Shown here: positions 1 to 5,268 of the stretch, piece after piece
Numbering within the stretch: position 1 is the first letter of the stretch
Layout: each line of letters starts with the position of its first letter
From: Candidatus Sungbacteria bacterium RIFCSPLOWO2_01_FULL_47_10
Lineage (GTDB): Bacteria > Patescibacteriota > Minisyncoccia > Sungbacterales > GWA2-42-14
Length of the DNA: 6,274 nt
Direction of reading: 5' to 3'
NCBI GenBank assembly: GCA_001820675.1
Contig: MHQO01000043.1
Span: forward strand, 1 to 6,274
Position numbers and translations under genes: made by a program
The notes under the pieces: generated by a model
Seen by the model: the letters and a program-made list of their open reading frames with translations, nothing else
The model's database searches: none
Told to the model about the DNA's origin: nothing

Positions 1-126
1 AAGAAGCTGAAGCGTCCGCAGTCGTATATTTCAAAAGCAGAGGTGGGCGAGCAGAGATTGGATGTTGTAGAGATTAAGAAGTTTGCTACTATTTATAAAA
101 AAGACATTAACTATTTTGTAAAATGA
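1..126 (+). CDS. XRE-family helix-turn-helix regulator, C-terminal fragment
   Basis: Frame 1 is open from the window edge to a TGA at 124-126 and encodes 41 residues. The stretch RPQSYISKAEVGEQRLDVV followed by EIKKFATIYKKDINYFV matches the second half of a Cro/C1-type (XRE) domain: the end of the recognition helix (S-x-I-S-K-x-E-x-G), the R-L-D turn, then helices 4 and 5 ending in the usual Y-F. By family knowledge this is a cytoplasmic DNA-binding repressor or activator. The protein stops right after the domain, so it is probably a small single-domain regulator whose start lies upstream of the window. Its stop overlaps the next start as ATGA, which suggests translational coupling and co-transcription with the small membrane protein downstream. 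The target is unknown. Confidence 0.8.
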   Translation, partial: KKLKRPQSYISKAEVGEQRLDVVEIKKFATIYKKDINYFVK

Positions 127-455
127 AAACTGCCAAACTTATTCCAGTATTACTTTTCTTTACGATTGTTATTGGTACACTTGGCGTTTTTGTCGTTCCT
201 GATACAGCAGAGGCCTTTGTTCAAAAATATGCTTATTCCGAATACGATCCTCCGGGATTTTTTTCTGGAATTTGGCACGGACTCCTTGCGCCATATTCTT
301 TAATCGCCCGATGGTTTATGGATGATGGAGCAATGTATGCCGTGCCTAATACTGGTTGGTTTTATGATGCCGGTTTTCTAATTGGTATAGTTGGCTCAAT
401 TCCTATCGGGTGGGCCGCAGCAATTTTATCAACAATCGGACATATTTTGTCGTAA
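123..455 (+). CDS. Small exported/membrane protein of unknown function (110 aa)
   Basis: A hydrophobic N-terminus (about residues 5-25) is followed by T-A-E-A-F, so a signal peptidase cut after A31 is possible; otherwise the segment is a membrane anchor. The middle has a distinctive W-H-G-L-L-A-P-Y-S-L-I pattern (51-61), then N-T-G-W-F-Y-D-A-G-F-L-I-G (76-88), leading into a second hydrophobic stretch (about 83-108). This layout (G-x-W-H-G, A-P, then N-x-G-W-x-Y-x-x-G-F-x-x-G) resembles small uncharacterised membrane proteins seen in many bacteria; I recognise the pattern but no function. The start is supported by the ATGA overlap with the upstream regulator gene, which makes coupled translation likely and explains the lack of a separate Shine-Dalgarno site. 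Confidence 0.82.
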   Translation: MKTAKLIPVLLFFTIVIGTLGVFVVPDTAEAFVQKYAYSEYDPPGFFSGIWHGLLAPYSLIARWFMDDGAMYAVPNTGWFYDAGFLIGIVGSIPIGWAAAILSTIGHILS

Positions 456-470
456 TCTAATAAATAATTT

Positions 471-956
471 ATGAAACGAAATCTCATAATAGGAATTCTC
501 TTGATATTAGTTTTGGTTTTTGCATGGATTGCTTTTTCACCCAGCGCGCCCAAAACATCGTCAGCCACAAAATCTCACTTTGCTCAGAAATTATCTGCCT
601 CTGGTAGTATTACCTGTACTTATCCGCAAGTGCTACATACAAGCTATCAATCAGGAGAAATAACTCATGAACTACCGAAACCAGAGACAAATCCCATTAT
701 AATGACTTTCAGTGACTTTGATTCAGAAGTCGCTAAGGTAAAATTCATTGATGCTACACAAAGTATTTCAGAGGTTCCTCTTATAAAAGTAATCGACACG
801 GCAGAGAAGCTAATGTTCCTAGAAGGGAATGGTGAGCCGTATATGACGGTTCATACGATCTATAAAGAAAGCGGTGTAGCAACCTACGAAAAGTCAATGT
901 CGCTTTTGGGCATACCTGTTGGCTCAATGGGGATGGGTAGTTGCGTAGATTACTAA
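471..956 (+). CDS. Membrane-anchored extracytoplasmic protein, unknown function (161 aa)
   Basis: A short basic start (MKR) and one strong hydrophobic helix (about residues 5-22) are followed by a Ser/Ala/Pro/Thr-rich linker (23-45) and a polar domain. This is the layout of a single-pass protein facing outward. There is no lipobox cysteine at the helix end, so it is not an obvious lipoprotein. The outer domain holds only two cysteines, C49 near its start and C158 three residues from the C-terminus; they could form a disulfide joining the two ends (inference). It starts 15 bases after the previous stop and probably belongs to the same transcript. No clear Shine-Dalgarno motif precedes the ATG. 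I do not recognise the family. Confidence 0.72.
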   Translation: MKRNLIIGILLILVLVFAWIAFSPSAPKTSSATKSHFAQKLSASGSITCTYPQVLHTSYQSGEITHELPKPETNPIIMTFSDFDSEVAKVKFIDATQSISEVPLIKVIDTAEKLMFLEGNGEPYMTVHTIYKESGVATYEKSMSLLGIPVGSMGMGSCVDY

Positions 957-968
957 AATAAATCTTCA

Positions 969-997
969 TTGAATTCGTCTATTATATTTGGTATATT
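969..997 (+). promoter_or_regulatory. Sigma-70 type promoter giving a near-leaderless transcript
   Basis: TTGAAT (969-974) matches the -35 consensus at 4 of 6 positions. Exactly 17 bases later TATATT (992-997) matches the -10 consensus at 5 of 6. The expected start of transcription, about 6-8 bases past the -10 box, is near 1003-1005, only a few bases before the ATG at 1007. No Shine-Dalgarno motif fits in that space, so the mRNA would be leaderless or almost so. The promoter separates the 77-aa gene and the protease from the upstream genes. Confidence 0.55.
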
Positions 998-1006
998 ATT
1001 AACATT

Positions 1007-1240
1007 ATGACTAAGAAAACCTCTCAAAAATTGATAAATAAGGTGGCTTCAAAAAAGGTTCTGAAACAGAACGAAGAAGCCATAAAGTCATACGACTACT
1101 ACAAGGAAACGACCGACCTTATCGAGAGGACGGATATTGCGCTGGGCAGAAAACCGGCTTTCAAGGCGGCGACTGGTTCAACGCTTAATTTTGAAATAGA
1201 CCAGTATGGAGTCGCCTCAACAACAGCGCAAAAAATTTAA
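1007..1240 (+). CDS. Small lysine-rich hypothetical protein (77 aa)
   Basis: The protein is soluble, with a strongly basic N-terminal third (MTKKTSQKLINKVASKKVLK) predicted to be helical, then a mixed-charge segment rich in Tyr, Asp and Glu. There is no membrane segment or cysteine, and I recognise no domain. It has its own good promoter and an ATG a few bases from the expected transcription start. Its last 35 bases overlap, in another frame, the start of the Clp-fold protease gene, so the two are very likely co-transcribed and may be translationally coupled. Its role could be to regulate, deliver to, or be a substrate of the protease; nothing in the sequence decides this. Confidence 0.65.
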   Translation: MTKKTSQKLINKVASKKVLKQNEEAIKSYDYYKETTDLIERTDIALGRKPAFKAATGSTLNFEIDQYGVASTTAQKI

Positions 1241-2201
1241 GACCGCGCAAGACTGGAACGATTTTATCGGCCAAGCGCAACAATCCGGTCAAAAAATGAC
1301 CGGAAAAGATTTGTTTGCGCTCCGTAAAGCATGCTACGAAGAAATAGAAAAACGCCGTGGCCGTCCGCTTTTGGTTTACGCCACAAAGTTTTTGGAAGGT
1401 GTCCCACAGGGTGCACCTAATTTTATTGATTTGACTGACGTAGACGGTTTTACAGATTTAATCAATTCAGTTAAAGGCAACGGCTCCGTTGATGTTTTAC
1501 TGCATAGTCCGGGCGGACGGCCAGACGCTACAGAACGACTTGTCGGATTGTTGCGCGGAAAGTTCAATGAGGTTAATTTTCTAATCCCTCATTCTGCTTA
1601 TTCTGCTGCTACAATGTTCGCTCTTTCGGGAAATAATATCGTCCTACATCCAAGTGCGACTCTCGGACCGATTGACCCCCAAATTAACGGAATACCTGCG
1701 CGTTCAATAAAGCGTGGTTTTGAAAAAATAAAGGAACGCATAGCAAAGGAAGGTCCGGAAACATTACCGGCTTACATTCCACTCATTGAAAAATACTCAC
1801 TTGATCTTTTGGAACTTTGCGAGGATTCCGAAAAACTTTCACGAGAACTTGTTTCAACTTGGCTCAAGAAATACATGTTTAAGGGTGATAAAAAAGCCGT
1901 TGGCAAAGTTAGAAAAGCAGTAAACTATTTTTCTGACTATGATAAACATCTCTTACACTCTCGTCCGCTACCATTAGAAAAACTTTCTGAATTTGGCTTG
2001 AAAATTGAACTGGCGGACGATGAGCTTCAAGATTTGCTGTGGGAAGCATATATTTTGCTCAACGGCTTTTTCAACGTGAGTTTTGGCGGAAGTTTCTTTG
2101 TGAAATTGTATGAAAGTACACATGGCGTATCGTGGGGCAAGCAGATTCAACAGATTTTTATTGGACACCAACCCCAGCAAAAATTGAAACTTCCGCAATA
2201 A
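1206..2201 (+). CDS. SDH-type Clp-fold serine protease (ClpP/SppA-like, 331 aa)
   Basis: The core matches the SDH ('serine dehydrogenase proteinase') branch of the ClpP/crotonase fold. A strand VDVLLHSPGG (95-104) supplies the oxyanion-hole Gly-Gly, a helix A-T-E-R-L-V-G-L-L-R follows, then V-N-F-L-I-P-H-S-A-Y-S-A-A-T-M carries the predicted nucleophile Ser133 in S-A-A-T, and L-G-P-I-D-P-Q (153-159) is the family's characteristic loop. By family knowledge it is a self-assembling serine peptidase without an ATPase domain; the general base cannot be assigned from sequence alone. No signal peptide or transmembrane anchor is seen, unlike typical SppA, so it is probably cytoplasmic. A helical N-terminal region (about 10-50) precedes the core, and a C-terminal half of about 160 residues is not recognised in detail. 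The ATG at 1206 overlaps the preceding gene by 35 bases; an ATG at 1296 (M31) is the alternative start. Neither has a Shine-Dalgarno motif. Confidence 0.85.
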   Translation: MESPQQQRKKFKTAQDWNDFIGQAQQSGQKMTGKDLFALRKACYEEIEKRRGRPLLVYATKFLEGVPQGAPNFIDLTDVDGFTDLINSVKGNGSVDVLLHSPGGRPDATERLVGLLRGKFNEVNFLIPHSAYSAATMFALSGNNIVLHPSATLGPIDPQINGIPARSIKRGFEKIKERIAKEGPETLPAYIPLIEKYSLDLLELCEDSEKLSRELVSTWLKKYMFKGDKKAVGKVRKAVNYFSDYDKHLLHSRPLPLEKLSEFGLKIELADDELQDLLWEAYILLNGFFNVSFGGSFFVKLYESTHGVSWGKQIQQIFIGHQPQQKLKLPQ

Positions 2202-2223
2202 CTGATTGTCCGCCAAAAAATTT

Positions 2224-2313
2224 GCGAAGCTCAAGCGAGGGCGCGGCGGAAGGGGGGTTCAAGGGGGGAATTCCGCCGCGCCCGAGCGTTCCGCCGGAGC
2301 GAAGCGGAGGCGG
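2224..2313. repeat. GC-rich fold-back block in intergenic region
   Basis: This block stands out as GC-rich against AT-rich neighbours. It holds a perfect 13-bp inverted repeat, GGGCGCGGCGGAA (2239-2251) with its complement at 2271-2283, enclosing a 19-base loop that carries two runs of six G (2252-2257 and 2263-2268). A second fold-back follows: CCGCC (2291-2295) pairing with GGCGG (2309-2313). The heptamer GCGAAGC, known to form an unusually stable mini-hairpin in single-stranded DNA, occurs twice (2224-2230 and 2299-2305), and TTCCGCCG occurs twice (2271-2278 and 2289-2296). Open frames cross it, but their low-complexity Arg/Gly/Pro translations look like a structured repeat and not a gene. 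It may be a dispersed intergenic repeat of this genome. Confidence 0.55.
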
Positions 2314-2355
2314 TCAGTTCCGTTCAAAATAGGTTCGGATTTGGTCAAACAAACG

Positions 2356-2405
2356 CACCAATACAATAAACGGCTCATCGCGATGAGCCGTTTATTGTAT
2401 TGGTG
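2356..2405. repeat. Perfect 50-bp palindrome (possible bidirectional terminator)
   Basis: The two 25-base halves are exact reverse complements meeting at 2380/2381, with no unpaired spacer (centre ATCGCGAT). After two mismatches near the edge, symmetry reappears further out as TTGGT (2341-2345) against ACCAA (2416-2420). The inner part, a GC-rich CGGCTCAT stem flanked by AATAAA on the left and TTTATT on the right, is what a bidirectional intrinsic terminator looks like, and it lies about 155 bases after the protease stop. The AT-rich outer arms make it far longer than a terminator needs. It lies 47 bases outside the left end of the insertion sequence. Confidence 0.75.
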
Positions 2406-2452
2406 TCTGTATTGTACCAAGCTCGCACTTATTTTCAAAACAAATGATGTGC

Positions 2453-2477
2453 CCAGACCGTCCGAAAACTCCAGATA
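2453..2477 (+). repeat. Left terminal inverted repeat of the IS1182 element
   Basis: It begins CCAGACCGTCCGAAAACTCC and continues AGATA. All 25 bases are the exact reverse complement of 3965-3989. The match ends sharply on both sides (2452 and 2478 do not pair), which fixes the element boundary. Confidence 0.92.
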
Positions 2478-2490
2478 TACACACTGATTT

Positions 2491-2518
2491 TTGAACAAAA
2501 AGATGATAAAATTAAGAT
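2491..2518 (+). promoter_or_regulatory. Candidate transposase promoter inside the IS left end
   Basis: TTGAAC (2491-2496, 4 of 6 to -35) and TAAGAT (2513-2518, 4 of 6 to -10) are 16 bases apart; GATATT (2516-2521, 4 of 6) is an alternative -10 at 19 bases. Transcription would begin near 2525, within the loop of the adjacent inverted repeat. The match is modest; position just inside the left repeat is the main support. Confidence 0.4.
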
Positions 2519-2541
2519 ATTACTTGTTTAATTTTATCATC
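2502..2541 (+). promoter_or_regulatory. Leader hairpin next to the transposase start
   Basis: GATGATAAAATTAA (2502-2515) and its exact reverse complement (2528-2541) form a 14-bp stem with a 12-base loop, ending three bases before the transposase ATG at 2545. The left arm lies upstream of the transcription start expected for the internal promoter, so only transcripts entering from outside the element would carry both arms and bury the initiation region. Such fold-back inhibition of read-through transcripts is known from IS10 and IS50; applying it here is inference. Confidence 0.6.
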
Positions 2542-2544
2542 ATC

Positions 2545-3915
2545 ATGTTCAAACAATACAATCAAAATCAATTACAGCTTCTGCCCCCTAACCTTTCGGA
2601 CATGATCGCCGAAGACCACCTCGCCCGCCTTATCAATCACGCGGTTGACGGCATGGATCTTTCTTTCATCGAACAAACGTATTCGCCTGACGGCCAGCAC
2701 GCTTACCCGCCGCAAATGCTTTTGAAGATACTGGCATATGGCTACGCCTCCGGAGTCAGGAGCTCGAGAAAACTCGCCGACCGCCTGCAAGAAGACATTG
2801 TCTGCATGTGGCTCGCAGGACGCCTCACCCCAGATTTTCGCACCATTGCTGATTTTCGCAAGGACAAGCTTGGCGATTTCAAGAAGGTGTTTGAACAAGT
2901 CCTCGGTGTCTGTTTTCAGATCGGACTGGCCCGCGTCGGCAAGGTTGCCGTTGACGGCACCAAAATCCGCGCTTCCGCCTCGAAAAACAAAGCCGTATAT
3001 CGCGTAAACCTTGCCAGGAGAAAGGAACTCATTCAGCAGAAAGTAGAAGAAATCATTCGAGAGGCCGAGAAACTGGATGAAGAAGAAGACCGTCTTTACG
3101 GAAGCTCGACTCCGCACCGAACCGGCAAAAAGTTTACCAAAGAAGAAATCGTCAAAGCCCTGAAAAAAGTTCAGCAGGAACGCGCTAAGCTGGAAAAGAA
3201 ACAAAGGGTTTTAAAAGCCCGGAAACAGGATATTAAAAAGAAAGAGGGCTTAATGCGCCGCGATCGCAATTCCTTTGTTTCTTCCGACCCTGACGCCACA
3301 GTAATGATGATGAAAGAAGGATACATCGCTCCCGGCTACAATGTACAGCTTGCTACCGAACACCAGGTGATTTTTGGATACGGCGTTTCATCAGACCGGA
3401 ATGACACGAAACTTCTGAAACCGACGGTAGAAGAGGTCAAGGAGCGAACAGGCAGAAAACCGGAAACCATCAGTTCCGACTCCGGGTATGGAACCAAGAA
3501 AAACTATCGGTATCTGAAAAAAGAAAGAATTGCGCCATATATTCCCTATCCGTCCTACGAGCAGGAACGCATATTGAAAAACAAAGGTCTTTTTACTCCG
3601 CCTAAACAACCGGACCGTGAACTTGAAAAATACAAATTCCGGCAGCGATTGAGATTGCAAAGCGAAGAAGGAAAACTGATGATGAAAAGAAGGCGTGAAG
3701 ACGTGGAACCGGTCATCGGCAACCTGAAAAGAAATCTCGGCTTTAGACGATTCAGTCTTCGGGGAAAACGTAAATGCGAGTTGGAGCTCGGACTTTTCAG
3801 CGTTGCCCATAACCTTATCAAGATCAGAAACTGGGTCAGGAAGCTCGCCGAATGGGATGATGGAAGAAAAAAAGGAATAGAATTGGGAATAGTTCTGGGG
3901 TATCGTACGGCTTAA
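2545..3915 (+). CDS. IS1182-family DDE transposase (456 aa)
   Basis: This enzyme cuts and joins the ends of its insertion sequence. The start at 2545 gives MFKQYNQNQLQLLPPNL, the usual N-terminus of this family; an in-frame TTG at 2491 would add 18 unconserved residues. In order come an N-terminal DUF772-type domain (about 1-110, with P-P-Q-M-L-L-K-I-L-A-Y-G-Y), the first catalytic Asp in V-D-G-T-K (D137), a charged Lys/Glu-rich coiled-coil insertion (about 157-240), the second Asp in S-S-D-S-G-Y-G (D312), and the Glu in D-V-E-P-V-I-G-N-L-K (E388). All three DDE residues are present, no frameshift or stop interrupts the gene, and the length is normal, so the enzyme should be functional. No Shine-Dalgarno motif precedes the ATG; the space is filled by the hairpin's right arm. 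Confidence 0.93.
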   Translation: MFKQYNQNQLQLLPPNLSDMIAEDHLARLINHAVDGMDLSFIEQTYSPDGQHAYPPQMLLKILAYGYASGVRSSRKLADRLQEDIVCMWLAGRLTPDFRTIADFRKDKLGDFKKVFEQVLGVCFQIGLARVGKVAVDGTKIRASASKNKAVYRVNLARRKELIQQKVEEIIREAEKLDEEEDRLYGSSTPHRTGKKFTKEEIVKALKKVQQERAKLEKKQRVLKARKQDIKKKEGLMRRDRNSFVSSDPDATVMMMKEGYIAPGYNVQLATEHQVIFGYGVSSDRNDTKLLKPTVEEVKERTGRKPETISSDSGYGTKKNYRYLKKERIAPYIPYPSYEQERILKNKGLFTPPKQPDRELEKYKFRQRLRLQSEEGKLMMKRRREDVEPVIGNLKRNLGFRRFSLRGKRKCELELGLFSVAHNLIKIRNWVRKLAEWDDGRKKGIELGIVLGYRTA

Positions 3916-3964
3916 AAACCGATATCCGGGAATTGTTCCGAAATCCTTCTGCCTGGTTTACCGC

Positions 3965-3989
3965 TATCTGGAGTTTTCGGACGGTCTGG
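3965..3989 (-). repeat. Right terminal inverted repeat of the IS1182 element
   Basis: It reads TATCTGGAGTTTTCGGACGG and continues TCTGG on the + strand, the exact reverse complement of 2453-2477 over all 25 bases. It lies 50 bases after the last base of the transposase stop codon. Confidence 0.92.
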
Positions 3990-4042
3990 AAATGCGTTCA
4001 GACTAATTCCAATATACAGCACCCAGAATTAACAACGGCGTT

Positions 4043-4071
4043 TTGAGCAAGGTTAATAGACCTTTTGTAAC
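4043..4071 (+). promoter_or_regulatory. Weak candidate promoter for the sigma-factor gene
   Basis: TTGAGC (4043-4048) and TGTAAC (4066-4071), each 4 of 6 to consensus, are 17 bases apart in the stretch between the insertion sequence and the sigma gene. Downstream, TTTTAAGT occurs twice 40 bases apart (4073-4080 and 4113-4120), the second copy just before the ATG. The match is poor and an alternative sigma factor may read this region instead. Confidence 0.25.
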
Positions 4072-4126
4072 TTTTTAAGTTAAAACCGTGTTTATGTAAG
4101 TAAGCACGCACCTTTTAAGTCATACC

Positions 4127-4708
4127 ATGCCTGAAGAATTCAACGACAACAACCCGGAAAACGCGCATGATGAGCTTATTTTAGATGGCTCCCAGAGAGA
4201 TCCGCGCCTTTTTGAAATCCTCGTTCAAAAATATCAGGCGCCCTTTCTCCGGACAGCCATGAGAATCGTCCATCAAAAAGAAGAGGCCGAGGATATTGTT
4301 CAGGAGACGTTCATAAAAATCTACTCGAAAGCAAAATTGTTTAAAAAAAGACAGGGTGCGTCTTTCAAAAGCTGGGCATATGCAATTTTGGTCAATACCG
4401 CGATCTCGCATATCAGAAAATATAAGCGGTCGCGCGTAAAAGACATGGCATGGGACCCGGTGCTTGATTCGGTCCTTCCCGATCCTTCGGGGCTTGAAGA
4501 TATAGAAAGGCGAGAGATCCAATCGGTTTTGCTCGGCGTCCTTAAGGAACTTCCGCCTGAATTGAAAACCGTGCTTGAGATGAGATATTTCGATGACGAT
4601 ACGTATCAAGCCATTGCGGCAAAAACCGGGCTTTCGCTTGAAAATGTAAAAATTCGGCTCCATCGGGCAAAAAAGGCCGCACGAGAAATTATAAGTAACT
4701 TCGTATAG
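4127..4708 (+). CDS. ECF-type RNA polymerase sigma factor (193 aa)
   Basis: It directs core RNA polymerase to a specific set of promoters. Region 2 spans about residues 28-100: E-D-I-V-Q-E-T-F-I-K-I-Y (55-66) is the core-binding 2.1/2.2 signature, and F-K-S-W-A-Y-A-I-L-V-N-T-A-I-S-H-I-R-K (80-98) is the -10 recognition helix region. After a linker with acidic and Pro residues (about 105-128), region 4 (about 130-188) carries L-P-P-E-L-K-T-V-L-E-M-R-Y-F and the helix-turn-helix Y-Q-A-I-A-A-K-T-G-L-S-L-E-N-V-K-I-R-L-H-R-A. With regions 2 and 4 only and about 190 residues, it is group 4 (ECF). An acidic Asn/Glu-rich tail of about 25 residues precedes region 2. No classical zinc-binding anti-sigma gene follows; the next gene is a two-helix membrane protein. 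The signal sensed is unknown. Confidence 0.93.
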   Translation: MPEEFNDNNPENAHDELILDGSQRDPRLFEILVQKYQAPFLRTAMRIVHQKEEAEDIVQETFIKIYSKAKLFKKRQGASFKSWAYAILVNTAISHIRKYKRSRVKDMAWDPVLDSVLPDPSGLEDIERREIQSVLLGVLKELPPELKTVLEMRYFDDDTYQAIAAKTGLSLENVKIRLHRAKKAAREIISNFV

Positions 4709-4730
4709 TCAACACATTACGAGCCAAACT

Positions 4731-4765
4731 CGAATATGTATTCGTACATTCGCAAAATATTCGTA
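4731..4765 (+). promoter_or_regulatory. Repeated TATTCG half-sites upstream of the membrane-protein gene
   Basis: A 14-base dyad, CGAATA (4731-4736) facing TATTCG (4739-4744) across two bases, is followed by a second copy of TATTCGTA (4739-4746 and 4758-4765) and an intervening ATTCG (4748-4752). This clustering lies in the 79-base gap between the sigma-factor gene and the membrane-protein gene and looks like an operator or alternative-promoter region. No binding protein can be named. Confidence 0.35.
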
Positions 4766-4775
4766 ATTTGTTGAT

Positions 4776-4780
4776 GAAGG
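4776..4780 (+). promoter_or_regulatory. Shine-Dalgarno site for the small membrane protein
   Basis: GAAGG lies seven bases before the ATG at 4788, a good ribosome-binding match and spacing. It is the only clear Shine-Dalgarno motif before a gene in this window, and it fixes the start of that gene. Confidence 0.6.
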
Positions 4781-4787
4781 CAACACC

Positions 4788-5147
4788 ATGCAAGCAAACG
4801 ATATAATATCAAAACTTGAAGAAGAAAAACTCAGAAAACAAATAATGAAACGCGTCTACATGCGCTGGTTTTTAACACGGAAACTTCCGCAAGTGCTTGC
4901 CGAAATCGGAGTAATCGGGTTTTTGGTTATTTTTGCGCAGTCCCGCGTCTCTTTTCTCTCGGTTTTTAAAAACGCCTATGTGTCGGCTATTTCCGACCCC
5001 ATAGGGCTTGGGCACTTCTTCTACAGCGCCTTCTCGCACACGACCCCATCAGTCAGAATGCTTGCGGGTATTCTCGCAATTCTCGTATTTCTGATTATTC
5101 GCGATATCCGCGCGACAAGGAAATATAATCCGCTTCTGCTTCAGTAA
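4788..5147 (+). CDS. Small two-helix membrane protein downstream of sigma factor (119 aa)
   Basis: A charged, helical N-terminal segment (about 1-32, rich in Lys, Glu and Arg) is followed by a hydrophobic helix (about 34-50), a loop of about 40 residues containing H-F-F-Y-S-A-F-S-H, a second hydrophobic helix (about 91-105) and a short basic tail. Basic residues flank both helices, favouring both termini in the cytoplasm. I do not recognise the family. Its place directly after an ECF sigma gene makes an anti-sigma-like or sensor role possible, with the N-terminal helix as the part touching the sigma factor, but the zinc-binding H-x3-C-x2-C motif of typical anti-sigma factors is absent. The start is supported by the GAAGG site. 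The gene ends about 125 bases before a shared terminator. Confidence 0.75.
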   Translation: MQANDIISKLEEEKLRKQIMKRVYMRWFLTRKLPQVLAEIGVIGFLVIFAQSRVSFLSVFKNAYVSAISDPIGLGHFFYSAFSHTTPSVRMLAGILAILVFLIIRDIRATRKYNPLLLQ

Positions 5148-5195
5148 CATTTTTTGAACACGTTGCGTCTGTATAGATGCAAGCCAGAAAATGAA

Positions 5196-5232
5196 ATTTC
5201 GAAAACCGCGCATACGCGCAGTGGCTCGAAAT
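5196..5232. repeat. Short imperfect fold-back before the terminator
   Basis: ATTTCGA (5196-5202) pairs with TCGAAAT (5226-5232), enclosing a GC-rich centre that can itself fold (CGCG at 5207-5210 and 5215-5218). It lies in the gap between the convergent genes, ahead of the strong terminator. It may be a 3'-end structure or chance; the gap shows nothing else gene-like. Confidence 0.3.
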
Positions 5233-5268
5233 CTCTTTTCCGGCAAAGGTCGCTTTTCATGTATATTC

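Larger units (their letters stand above)
2453..3989 (+). mobile_element. Complete IS1182-family insertion sequence (1537 bp)
   Basis: The element is bounded by perfect 25-bp terminal inverted repeats and contains one uninterrupted DDE transposase gene covering most of its length, with only 67 bases before the likely start and 49 bases between the stop and the right repeat. Size, gene content and transposase type fit the IS1182 family. I see no convincing target-site duplication directly abutting the two ends: the left flank ends ...GATGTGC and the right flank begins AAATGCG. AAATG does occur on both sides, but six bases away from the left repeat (2442-2446 and 3990-3994). Intact repeats and gene suggest a recent, potentially active copy. 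It sits between the protease gene and the sigma-factor gene and breaks no recognisable gene. Confidence 0.9.

Noticed and set aside
124..126. TGA recoded as Gly (as in some CPR lineages)
   Set aside because: The TGA ends the regulator at a natural domain end within an ATGA overlap, and no other gene needs TGA read as an amino acid.
2132..2487. Open frames across the GC-rich block and palindrome
   Set aside because: The translations are low-complexity Arg/Gly/Pro/Ser stretches followed by palindrome-derived sequence that appears almost identically on both strands; they show no domain or start signal.
2491..2544. TTG start adding 18 residues to the transposase
   Set aside because: The added residues are encoded by the hairpin and promoter region, immediately follow a stop codon, and precede the conserved family N-terminus beginning at M-F-K-Q-Y-N.
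2572..3204. 210-residue open frame on the minus strand
   Set aside because: It lies wholly inside the transposase gene, opposite a conserved DDE protein; its Phe/Leu-rich translation mirrors the Lys/Glu-rich coiled coil.
3258..3268. GCGATCGC octamer like the cyanobacterial HIP1 repeat
   Set aside because: It occurs once, inside the transposase coding sequence, and nothing else in the window suggests a cyanobacterium.
4181..4663. 160-residue open frame on the minus strand
   Set aside because: It is antisense to a clear sigma factor whose regions 2 and 4 are conserved, and shows no recognisable domain.
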